Below, one piece after another: positions 9,288 through 17,097 of a stretch of 64,000 nt of DNA. The notes beneath the pieces were generated by a model. The model saw only the letters and a program-made list of their open reading frames with translations. It was not told the origin of the DNA and did no database searches. The stretch covers positions 248,001 through 312,000 of the forward strand of contig NZ_AP018725.1 of the NCBI RefSeq assembly GCF_003967195.1, read 5' to 3'. The stretch's first letter is position 1. Every line of letters begins with the position of its first letter. The position numbers were made by a program, and so were the translations under genes. The stretch is from Sulfuriflexus mobilis (GTDB taxonomy: Bacteria > Pseudomonadota > Gammaproteobacteria > AKS1).

Positions 9288-10963
9288 ACTTCGACGACGC
9301 GGTTACGACCGCCATTTTTCGCTTCATACATGGCCTCATCGGTAAGGCGCATGAGGTTTTCATAATCTCTGATGCTGCCTGCCTTCGCATAGAGCACACC
9401 GATACTAACGGTAACGCTGATGCGTTGTTCCTGCCAGTATATCCCTGATTGCTCGACTGCGGTGCGAATGTCCTGTGCGCGTTTGCGGCCAATCTCAGGC
9501 TCGCAGTTCATTTGCACAACAAATTCGTCGCCACCGTAACGCGCGGTCAGGTCACCAGGGCGCATAATGGTTTTCAGCAGGTTGGCGATGTGGGAAAGTA
9601 CCGTATCCCCTGCGGCATGACCATAATTGTCATTAATGGGTTTGAAGTTATCGATATCGATTAACATCAGACACATTTGTGCCTCGTCGTTCGGGATCGT
9701 CTCGATACTTTCACGTAACAGGGTTTCAAAGTGGCGGCGGTTCGACAAGGTAGTGAGGTGATCTTCCTGGGCCAGCAAGGTGAGATGTGTATTGGCGTCA
9801 CGTAGCTGGCTGGTGGCATCATACACCTTGCATTGCAGACTTTCGTTTAATTCGTTAATCGTAGCGTGTGATTGTTGCAGACCACCGACGAGCTCATCCA
9901 GGGCGCCGCGAAGTTGACGTATTTCGCGTGGGGCAAACTCGGACAGATTAGGCAGTTCGCCTTTGAAACCATTCTTGACCAACGTCAGTGCAGAAACAGC
10001 CAGTTGATTTATGGGGCGGGTGATCCACAACACCAGAGTCACCGCCAGTGCCACGCTCAATACTAAACCAAAAAGTCCCCAGCGGTAATTTTCTACGAGC
10101 AGGCTGGCTACCTGTGCCTCAATCTCGTGTTTGGGTTGCGGCACCATGATGCCCCAGCCGAATTCCGGCACCGAGGTATAACCGGCGACCATGCCCTGTT
10201 TGATAAACGGTGAATAAAACTCGGTAACACCGGTTTCCCCTGCCATCATCTTCTTCACGACCGGCAAGTGTGAGAGGTCGCGCATCTCCGTCATCCATTC
10301 GGGGTTCGGGTGGGCAATGACATGGCCGGCTTTATCAACAATGGCAGAGTGCCCGTTGATACCAAATTTTATCTGGCGACGCAGTTGATCGATCAATTCG
10401 ATACTGAGCTCGCCGATGAGTACGGCACGGATTTTTCCCGCTGCATTAAGGACGGCTTCAGAGACGATCAGTGTTGGCCTGCCATCAATCGGGCTGGGCT
10501 GGATGTTCGAGATACTGGGCTTGCCACTATCGCGCGTGTTGATGAAAAATTTTTCACTGCCGAAATTGTTTCCATGGCCATCACCGGTAATAACGTTGCC
10601 ATCCAGGCCGATGAGGCTGAGGCGGCGAAAGCCGTGTGCATGTAAAAGGGTATTGCTGTAACCCTTCAAGGACGCTGGCTTGAGTTCGGTATCATGCTGA
10701 ATCGAGGTGGCTACCAGTTTCAGCATGGACATGTGGTCATGGATGTAGATGTGGATCGGTGAGGCCAGGTTTTCGGCGAGCAGGCGGTGTTTTTCGTTGA
10801 TCTCACGCCAGGCATTGTCCCAGGCATTCTGGTAGAGCTTGGCGCTGAGCACGCCGATGGGGATCACCGCAACGAGAATCAGGCCAACCAGTAACAGGCG
10901 GTAAACCGGCTGCGAAAGGCAATACCAGAGAAACTTTTTACAGATGTGTCGTGGGTATTCCAT
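9263..10963 (-). CDS. Membrane diguanylate cyclase with CACHE sensor
   Basis: 566 residues. A first transmembrane helix (about 18-40) leads to a periplasmic dCACHE-like sensor (about 45-290), a second helix (about 296-316), a HAMP segment beginning at ITRPINQLA, a coiled coil, and a C-terminal GGDEF domain. The active-site RYGGDEF is intact and is preceded by RPGD, the RxxD inhibitory I-site at the normal spacing of five residues. It should make c-di-GMP from two GTP in response to a small periplasmic ligand, and be feedback-inhibited. Monocistronic. Two more c-di-GMP-related genes lie within 10 kb. Confidence 0.93.
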   Translation of the reverse strand: MEYPRHICKKFLWYCLSQPVYRLLLVGLILVAVIPIGVLSAKLYQNAWDNAWREINEKHRLLAENLASPIHIYIHDHMSMLKLVATSIQHDTELKPASLKGYSNTLLHAHGFRRLSLIGLDGNVITGDGHGNNFGSEKFFINTRDSGKPSISNIQPSPIDGRPTLIVSEAVLNAAGKIRAVLIGELSIELIDQLRRQIKFGINGHSAIVDKAGHVIAHPNPEWMTEMRDLSHLPVVKKMMAGETGVTEFYSPFIKQGMVAGYTSVPEFGWGIMVPQPKHEIEAQVASLLVENYRWGLFGLVLSVALAVTLVLWITRPINQLAVSALTLVKNGFKGELPNLSEFAPREIRQLRGALDELVGGLQQSHATINELNESLQCKVYDATSQLRDANTHLTLLAQEDHLTTLSNRRHFETLLRESIETIPNDEAQMCLMLIDIDNFKPINDNYGHAAGDTVLSHIANLLKTIMRPGDLTARYGGDEFVVQMNCEPEIGRKRAQDIRTAVEQSGIYWQEQRISVTVSIGVLYAKAGSIRDYENLMRLTDEAMYEAKNGGRNRVVEVYNDTACA

Positions 10964-11071
10964 ACAAGCGACTAAATGATTATATTTTGTTGTTTTAGTT
11001 TTTAGACTCTAGACTACTATTTTATCCACCGCCATAACTAAAACATTAATAAAATTATGGGAATAGTCGTC

Positions 11072-11095
11072 CCCGGGGCGATGGTTCGCCCCGGG
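11072..11095 (-). terminator. Strong hairpin just after mutM
   Basis: A perfect 10-bp GC-rich stem, CCCGGGGCGA (11072-11081) with TCGCCCCGGG (11086-11095), and a four-base loop. It begins three bases after the mutM stop. No run of T follows on the minus strand, so it may be a weak or factor-assisted terminator. Confidence 0.5.
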
Positions 11096-11098
11096 CAA

Positions 11099-11917
11099 TT
11101 ATGGGCGCTGGCAGGCGGGACAAAAATAGCTGGCCCGCTGGCCGATGACGACCTGGCGGATAGGGGTGCCGCATACACGACAGGCCTCGCCCTCGCGGCC
11201 ATAGACCTTGAGCCGTTGTTTGAAGTAGCCGGGTTTGCCGTCGCTCTGGGTAAAGTCACGCAGGGTCGTGCCGCCCTGTTTGATGGCGCTGCGGATCACG
11301 GTCTTGATCGCCTTGAGCAGTTTTTCATAGGCCAGTTGCGTCACCCGCCCCGCCGGCCGGCGCGGGTGGATACCGGCCATGAACAGGGCCTCGCTGGCAT
11401 AGATGTTGCCGACACCCACGACGATGTGACTATTCATAATGAATGACTTGATGGCGACGCGGCGTTTACGCGAGGCCCGCCACAGGGTGTCGAGGTCAAA
11501 GTCACGTGACAGCGGTTCGGGCCCGAGTGCGGCGAGCAGTGGGTGTTGTAACGGCGCCGCCGTGGTCCAGTGGATGCTGCCAAAACGGCGCGGGTCATGC
11601 AGGCGCAGGCACTGGCCGGAATCGAAGACGATATCGACATGGTCGTGTTTGCGCGGCAGGGTCTCGGCGTCGGTAATGCTCAGGCTGCCTGACATACCCA
11701 GGTGCATGATCAAACAACCGGCAGCGGTATGAATAAGGATGTATTTGCCACGCCGGTCGACCTGCTCGATACGCAGGCCGGTCAGTGTCCGCTGTAGTTG
11801 AGCCGGGACTGGCCAGCGCAGGTTCCTGTTGCGCACAATAACCTTTGTCACCGTTCGCCCTTCGATATGCGGGGCGATGCCACGACAGGTGGTTTCAACT
11901 TCGGGTAATTCAGGCAT
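11099..11917 (-). CDS. mutM: Formamidopyrimidine-DNA glycosylase
   Basis: The start must be ATG 11917, because the enzyme needs Pro directly after Met: the product begins PELPEVETTCRGI, with Pro as the Schiff-base nucleophile and Glu next but one. 272 residues, normal for MutM. The helix-two-turn-helix region has ASEALFMAGIHPRRPAGR, and the C-terminal zinc finger is CRVCG...FCPACQ. It removes 8-oxoguanine and ring-opened purines from DNA and nicks the strand. It follows the DUF4340 gene by 14 bases, so it may be read through from the ABC exporter operon. Confidence 0.97.
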   Translation of the reverse strand: MPELPEVETTCRGIAPHIEGRTVTKVIVRNRNLRWPVPAQLQRTLTGLRIEQVDRRGKYILIHTAAGCLIMHLGMSGSLSITDAETLPRKHDHVDIVFDSGQCLRLHDPRRFGSIHWTTAAPLQHPLLAALGPEPLSRDFDLDTLWRASRKRRVAIKSFIMNSHIVVGVGNIYASEALFMAGIHPRRPAGRVTQLAYEKLLKAIKTVIRSAIKQGGTTLRDFTQSDGKPGYFKQRLKVYGREGEACRVCGTPIRQVVIGQRASYFCPACQRP

Positions 11918-11931
11918 AAGCAATACGGCTG

Positions 11932-12792
11932 TTAATACTGTTTCATTGCCTCTGCGTTTGGCAGGGCAAACAGGGCCTCGGCCGCTTGCAGCGAGAGATG
12001 GTATTGCAGGCCGAGGTCACGGCGGATGAAGACGACCTCGTCTTTACTGCGCAGGACCTCGAAGAGCAGATTGCTGCCATCGGCAAGCACAATGCGAATA
12101 TGTTCATCACTGGCCTGCGTGCCGGCCTTGCTGACACGGCTGGCACGCAGGCGTTGCCAGTTTTCAATATAGGCATTCAGCGTGTCAGCAGAGGGATTGT
12201 CATGTGTCGTTGTTGTCAGCAACCAGCTGCCATCATGTTGTTTTTCATACTGGCGGTCAGCCAGCATGAGGCGGGTGATGCGCTGGGTGTCGCTGAATAA
12301 ACGCGGTGAAACAAACGACGGGGCACTGGTGCGCAGCTGGTGATAAAAAAGATCGGTGATCAGGTGGATGTCATTATCCGGTGATAATACATAACGGCGC
12401 CTGTTGATGTCTTCGAGGCCGCCGAACTGAAACAGGCTGTCATTGAGTTTGATCCGCGCCAGCACCGGAGCCAGCCCGTAGTTATCCAGAGGGCGACCTT
12501 CTGCGGCAAAACGCGTGTAACTGGTGGCGGCGGGCAGTTTCAGTAAGGCATTCACTCGCGTCTCATCGGCTGCCACGGAATAGGGCGCGAGCATATACCA
12601 GTGGCCATTACGTCGTTGCAGCTGAATGTCCTGCAAGCCATCACGCTGGATATGTATGCGGTCGATATCGTCGGCTTGCAGGGAGGAAAGCCGGTTGCTG
12701 CTGTCTTGTTGCTGGCCGGGTTCCCATATCACCAGGCTGGCGAGTCCCAGCACGAACAGCAGTAATGCCAGGTTGAGGAGATTACGTGACAT
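11932..12792 (-). CDS. DUF4340-domain membrane-anchored protein
   Basis: ATG 12792 gives 286 residues and a single N-terminal transmembrane helix (LLNLALLLFVLGLASLVIW), so the protein is anchored in the inner membrane with a large periplasmic part. The repeated beta-strand pattern with DDIDRIHIQRDG and WYMLAPYSVAADETRVNALL fits DUF4340, a domain almost always encoded next to GldG-type ABC auxiliary proteins. It starts five bases after the gldG-like gene, and the four genes from 15898 down to here form one operon. The function of DUF4340 is not known. Confidence 0.85.
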   Translation of the reverse strand: MSRNLLNLALLLFVLGLASLVIWEPGQQQDSSNRLSSLQADDIDRIHIQRDGLQDIQLQRRNGHWYMLAPYSVAADETRVNALLKLPAATSYTRFAAEGRPLDNYGLAPVLARIKLNDSLFQFGGLEDINRRRYVLSPDNDIHLITDLFYHQLRTSAPSFVSPRLFSDTQRITRLMLADRQYEKQHDGSWLLTTTTHDNPSADTLNAYIENWQRLRASRVSKAGTQASDEHIRIVLADGSNLLFEVLRSKDEVVFIRRDLGLQYHLSLQAAEALFALPNAEAMKQY

Positions 12793-12797
12793 CGTGC

Positions 12798-14168
12798 TCA
12801 GGCCTGGCGTCGCCGCCACCAGATCCACAGGCCGGCGGCCAGCAGACCGAGGGGCAGGACAAACAGGAAGCCGATGCCGATCAGCCCGGCGGCGAAAGGA
12901 GACAGTTCCAGTTTCAGATCGCCAGCGGTCTTGGCCGGAATATCTATGAAGTTTTCATCGCCGACGAGCCAGTTGACAAGGTTCAGGCCAAGGTCGAGGT
13001 TGCCGGCATTGCCGAGATAGGCATTGGAGACAAAGTCACCATCACCGATAACAATGGCGCGTTGTTCACTACCACTGTTATCGGCATCAGCGCCGAGATT
13101 ACGGGTCAGGATCAGGCCGATATTTAATGGCCCGGGGATATCCTCACCGGCATTGAGTTCGAGTTCGCCCTTCAGTTCAGAGGTTTCTGACCAGCTGTTG
13201 GCGGCCGAGGTCAAAAAGGGATCGGCCTGCCAGTCACTGCCCTCGACAAGCTCGATGCCAGTGGCCTGCGGAAACAGGGTGATGCTGTCAAAGTTTGCGG
13301 TTATGGCCTGGCTGCCGTATTCCGTAATGATCGTAAAGCGCGGGTCCTGGATGCCGAGCGATAGTGAGGTTGGGTCGACAATGATGCCGGGCTGAAATTC
13401 GATACCGAGTTGTTCGGCGAGGCCACCCAGACCATGTAACTCACCGGGGTCGGCCAGCCATAGCAGGTTACCACCCTTGGCCAGGTAGTTGCTGATAATG
13501 GAAAACTCGCCGGGCAACAGATTGACCTGCGGGCTGGCGATGACCAGTATCGAGGTGTTGTCGGGCAGTCGCGGGTTGTTGGCGAGGTTAATGCCCTGGA
13601 TGTTGAGACCTTTGTTTTGCAACTGTGTGGCCCAGTCGCCGAGGTCGTGGTTGGCGCGGCCGCGTGGGTTACGTTCGCCATGCCCCTCGAGGAAGACGAT
13701 ATAACGTTCGCTGCTGCGGGCGACACGTTGCAGGGCATTGGTCAGGGATTGCTCGGTGAGGTTTTGCAGGTTTTCGCTGCGTTCACCATAACGGATGACG
13801 AGTTCGCCCTCGACGCGGATGCCGAGGTCACGGGTCATCTGCGGTTCAGTGTCCGGGTTGATGAAACGCAGGCTGATCGCCTCATTATGTTTTTGGTAAC
13901 GGCTGACAATCTCGGTAATGCGTTTCGTCAGGGTGGCCGATTGCGGGTCATTACGTACAAAGGCCGTGATCTCGATCGGGCCATCAATGGTCTTGAGTAA
14001 TTCGGTGCTCGACGCAGACAGGCTATTGCGGGCATCGGCGGTCCAGTCGGTGCTGATAGCGTAACGGTTGCTTAGCCAGGCGAGCAGGCCGACGATGCCA
14101 AGAAACAGGGCTACAAAAATAATATTTTGCAGACGCACCTGCATGCGGGATTTTTTTGTTACTTGCAT
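12798..14168 (-). CDS. GldG-like ABC exporter auxiliary protein
   Basis: 456 residues with an N-terminal transmembrane helix (about 13-33), a large extracytoplasmic domain and a C-terminal helix followed by the WIWWRRRQA tail. The extracytoplasmic domain matches the ABC-type uncharacterised transport auxiliary (GldG) family: DGPIEITAFVRND, RYQKHNEAISLRFINPD, IVFLEGHGERNP and GGNLLWLADPGE. In Bacteroidota GldG works with GldF and GldA in gliding; in proteobacteria the related operon is of unknown function. Located directly after the permease gene. Confidence 0.87.
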   Translation of the reverse strand: MQVTKKSRMQVRLQNIIFVALFLGIVGLLAWLSNRYAISTDWTADARNSLSASSTELLKTIDGPIEITAFVRNDPQSATLTKRITEIVSRYQKHNEAISLRFINPDTEPQMTRDLGIRVEGELVIRYGERSENLQNLTEQSLTNALQRVARSSERYIVFLEGHGERNPRGRANHDLGDWATQLQNKGLNIQGINLANNPRLPDNTSILVIASPQVNLLPGEFSIISNYLAKGGNLLWLADPGELHGLGGLAEQLGIEFQPGIIVDPTSLSLGIQDPRFTIITEYGSQAITANFDSITLFPQATGIELVEGSDWQADPFLTSAANSWSETSELKGELELNAGEDIPGPLNIGLILTRNLGADADNSGSEQRAIVIGDGDFVSNAYLGNAGNLDLGLNLVNWLVGDENFIDIPAKTAGDLKLELSPFAAGLIGIGFLFVLPLGLLAAGLWIWWRRRQA

Positions 14169-14180
14169 TGTAATCTGTCC

Positions 14181-14942
14181 CTAGTGCTGCAAACGGTGGG
14201 CGTCGAGTTGGCGTATGCTCATGATCAGGGCAGTGCCGATCAGTAACAGATAGTAAAGCAGGTCAACGCTATTGACGGCGCCACGGGTAAACGACTCAAA
14301 GTGCTCACGGATGGAAAGATAACTGAACAGGCCACTGACCTTATCGGTCTGTCCGGCCTTGCCCGCCCAGTCGATGATCCATAACAACAGCAACAGGCCG
14401 AAGCTGCTCATCGCGGCGATCAGCGGTTGCGCGGTCAGTGAAGACATAAACAGACCAACGGCGGCAAAACTGGCCACGAGCAGGCCAAGGCCGAGCATGG
14501 CGGCGGCGAGCAGGCCGAGGTCGAGGCTGCCACCGATGAGCAGCGACAGAGGCATAAGCAGGAACATGCCGAGCATAATGGCGAAGAAGGTCATCAGGCC
14601 AAGGTATTTGCCGAGGACGATCTCGGTCATCGACAGGGGCGCGGAGAACAACAGGCTGATGGTCTGGCTACGGCGTTCCTCGCTGATGAGACGCATGCTC
14701 AGCAGTGGTGTGACCAGCAATAGCAGAAAGGCGGCGGTGTCGAGGATCGGTACGGCGACGATACTGGTTATGCCCGGTGCGCCTTCAATGGCGGCCAGCC
14801 TGGGCTGAAGCTGAAGGAAGGATTCAATCTGGACGAGGAACAACCAGGCCATGATGAATTGCAACACGGCGAGTATTGCCCAGGCCAGTGGCGAGAGGAA
14901 CAGGCTGCGCAGTTCGCGCATGGCAATATGCAGGATCATCAT
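14181..14942 (-). CDS. ABC-2 type permease (GldF-like)
   Basis: The likely start is ATG 14942 (253 residues), overlapping the last bases of the ATPase gene in the usual translational coupling; the open frame continues further upstream but only inside the ATPase gene. Six hydrophobic helices are visible, starting with AWAILAVLQFIMAWLFLV, and the cytoplasmic LISEERRSQTISLLFSAPLS loop is the ABC-2 exporter coupling segment. It would form the membrane channel for the neighbouring ATPase. Substrate unknown. Confidence 0.92.
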   Translation of the reverse strand: MMILHIAMRELRSLFLSPLAWAILAVLQFIMAWLFLVQIESFLQLQPRLAAIEGAPGITSIVAVPILDTAAFLLLLVTPLLSMRLISEERRSQTISLLFSAPLSMTEIVLGKYLGLMTFFAIMLGMFLLMPLSLLIGGSLDLGLLAAAMLGLGLLVASFAAVGLFMSSLTAQPLIAAMSSFGLLLLLWIIDWAGKAGQTDKVSGLFSYLSIREHFESFTRGAVNSVDLLYYLLLIGTALIMSIRQLDAHRLQH

Positions 14943-15898
14943 GCCGCCTTCTCCTTGTTGCTGCCCTCGTTGCAGGTGATATCGATAAATACCTGCTCCA
15001 GTGAGCGGCTCTGTGGGCTGAGTTCGACCAGGCCCCAATCTTTCTCAACGGCCTGACGGGCAAAGTCGGCCGCGTCGAAGCTAGTATCACAGAACAACAG
15101 AAAGTGCTGTGTGTCGATGGTCTCAATTCGTTCAATCCCCGGGATGGCCTGCAGGCCATCGAGCGGGGGTGGTCGCTGCAGGCCGACACGGAAGCCACTT
15201 CGTTGCTGGCGCGCATCGAGCCCGGCGAGGCTGTCGGCAAGGGCGATCCGCCCACGGTTGATGATCAATACGCGGTCGCAGGTGCTTTGCACCTCCGGCA
15301 GGATATGTGTGGAGAGGATGACGCTGTGGTCCTGGCCGAGTTCGCGGATCAGGGCGCGGATCTCGCGGATCTGGATCGGGTCGAGGCCGACCGTAGGTTC
15401 ATCGAGGATGACGACCTCGGGGGTATGGATAATCGCCTGGGCGATACCGACGCGCTGTTGGTAACCCTTGGAGAGATTACCGATCAGGCGTTTGCCTACC
15501 TCGGTCAGGCCGCAGCGTTGCCGGGCACGGTCGACGGCCCGGGCCACATCCGCTTTCGGGATACGGTTGAGTCGGGCGCAATACTCGAGGTATTCGATGA
15601 CGGTCAACTCACGGTACAGCGGCGGCTGCTCCGGTAGATAACCGAGGGCGGCCTTGGCCGCCTGTGGCGCATCGAGGATATCGTGGCCATTGATCAGTAC
15701 CCGCCCGGCACTCGGTGCCAGGTTGCCGCTGATGATCTGCATGGTCGTGGATTTGCCGGCGCCGTTGGGGCCCAGAAACCCCAGGACCTCGCCGCGCCGC
15801 AGACTGAAACTGACATCCTGCACGGCATGTAAGGGGCCATAGTGGCGGTGCAGGTGTTCAACGTGAATCAGGGTATCCCCAAGCATAACATTAATCAT
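14939..15898 (-). CDS. ABC exporter ATPase (GldA-like)
   Basis: 319 residues. Walker A GPNGAGKST, Q-loop YLPEQPPLYRELT, signature LSKGYQQRVGIAQA, Walker B VVILDEPTVGLDP and the switch His in STHILPE are all present, so the ATPase should be active. A C-terminal 80-residue extension is typical of ABC-2 exporter ATPases. Start is 15898 or the second Met at 15886. First gene of the four-gene operon ATPase-permease-GldG-DUF4340; the 131-base gap to the divergent gene at 16030 holds the promoters. Confidence 0.94.
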   Translation of the reverse strand: MINVMLGDTLIHVEHLHRHYGPLHAVQDVSFSLRRGEVLGFLGPNGAGKSTTMQIISGNLAPSAGRVLINGHDILDAPQAAKAALGYLPEQPPLYRELTVIEYLEYCARLNRIPKADVARAVDRARQRCGLTEVGKRLIGNLSKGYQQRVGIAQAIIHTPEVVILDEPTVGLDPIQIREIRALIRELGQDHSVILSTHILPEVQSTCDRVLIINRGRIALADSLAGLDARQQRSGFRVGLQRPPPLDGLQAIPGIERIETIDTQHFLLFCDTSFDAADFARQAVEKDWGLVELSPQSRSLEQVFIDITCNEGSNKEKAA

Positions 15899-16029
15899 CT
15901 TGTTGTATTTAATTAATCGTATTGTACAGGGTTATAATATAAAGGTATTTCCTGCCTAACCGATACATTTAGTAGGTGACATCTTTAAACGGCCATTCCC
16001 GCGGATTATAACACGGCAGTACTTATTCT

Positions 16030-17097
16030 ATGGTTACAGATTATTTTAAGGCCTATGCATTTGACGATGCCCGTCGACAGGCCTTGTTAGACCTGCTCGA
16101 GTTGACCGAGGCCGATCACCATTGCGCGCAAATTTTACAACAATTTATTCTAAGGCCGCATGCGGAAAAGATCATTGATGATTTTTATGCCTACATGCTC
16201 AAGTTCCCGGCATACAGGCAAATTATCCCTGAAAAGAAAATCGCCGCGCTGAAATCGACCCAGGCGAATTACCTGCAGAGTTTCGGGGTAGCCTTTGAGA
16301 CCATTGGTTATTTCAGTCATCGCTTGATGGTGGGTGCGGCGCATAAATGGGTGGGCCTGACGCTGGGCCTGTACCAGTGTGCCTACCGTGCGTTACAGCA
16401 ATTCATGCTCGATGCCATTCCGGAAGGTTTTGAAGAAGAGGGCATTAGCGGGCAACAGCTGCGTACCTTTATCCATAAAATGGTCAGCCTCGACATGACC
16501 CTGGCGATCGAGGCCTACCATAGCGCACAGCTGATGGACCTGGAAGAATCCCTGCATGAGTTGCGTGATGAGGGGGAGCATCTGCGGCAGAGGGTGATCA
16601 CCGATAGCCTGACCGGGCTGGCGACACGTGAATATGCCTTGCGCGAGCTGCAGCAGCATCTGGAACGCTATAATGGTCGCGGCGACATCTGCCTGATCAT
16701 GGCCGATATCGACTACTTCAAAAAGGTCAATGACACCCACGGGCATATGGCCGGTGACGAGGTCTTGCGTGAGGTGAGTCTTTCCCTGCAGGCCGCGGTC
16801 AGAGGTTTTGATACCGTCAGCCGTTATGGTGGCGAGGAGTTTCTGATCGTCCTGAGCCAGGCGAGCCCGAAGGTGGCGCGACAGGTGGCAGAGCGTATCC
16901 GTCAGCGGGTCAATGAGACCGTCATTGAGTTTGCAGGCAGTAAGTTATCTGTCACTATTAGTCAGGGAATTGCGGTGGCCCATGCCGGGGACACCGGCGC
17001 GGCATTACTCCACCGGGCAGACCAGGCCTTGTATCTTGCCAAGGAGCAGGGGCGGGATCGATTCGTGATGGACGAGGATGATGTTACTAGGCGTTGA
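16030..17097 (+). CDS. Globin-coupled diguanylate cyclase
   Basis: 355 residues in two domains. Residues 1-160 look like a globin-coupled sensor: FYAYMLKFP, and His97 in FSHRLMVGAAHKWVGL with the downstream Tyr at the position of the proximal haem ligand region (H-x9-W-x8-Y). Residues about 190-350 form a GGDEF domain with RYGGEEF and the RGFD inhibitory site five residues before. By family knowledge (DosC and relatives) it binds O2 at haem and makes c-di-GMP in an oxygen-dependent way. Its last 20 bases overlap the start of the hydantoinase gene. No membrane helix, so cytosolic. Confidence 0.9.
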   Translation: MVTDYFKAYAFDDARRQALLDLLELTEADHHCAQILQQFILRPHAEKIIDDFYAYMLKFPAYRQIIPEKKIAALKSTQANYLQSFGVAFETIGYFSHRLMVGAAHKWVGLTLGLYQCAYRALQQFMLDAIPEGFEEEGISGQQLRTFIHKMVSLDMTLAIEAYHSAQLMDLEESLHELRDEGEHLRQRVITDSLTGLATREYALRELQQHLERYNGRGDICLIMADIDYFKKVNDTHGHMAGDEVLREVSLSLQAAVRGFDTVSRYGGEEFLIVLSQASPKVARQVAERIRQRVNETVIEFAGSKLSVTISQGIAVAHAGDTGAALLHRADQALYLAKEQGRDRFVMDEDDVTRR

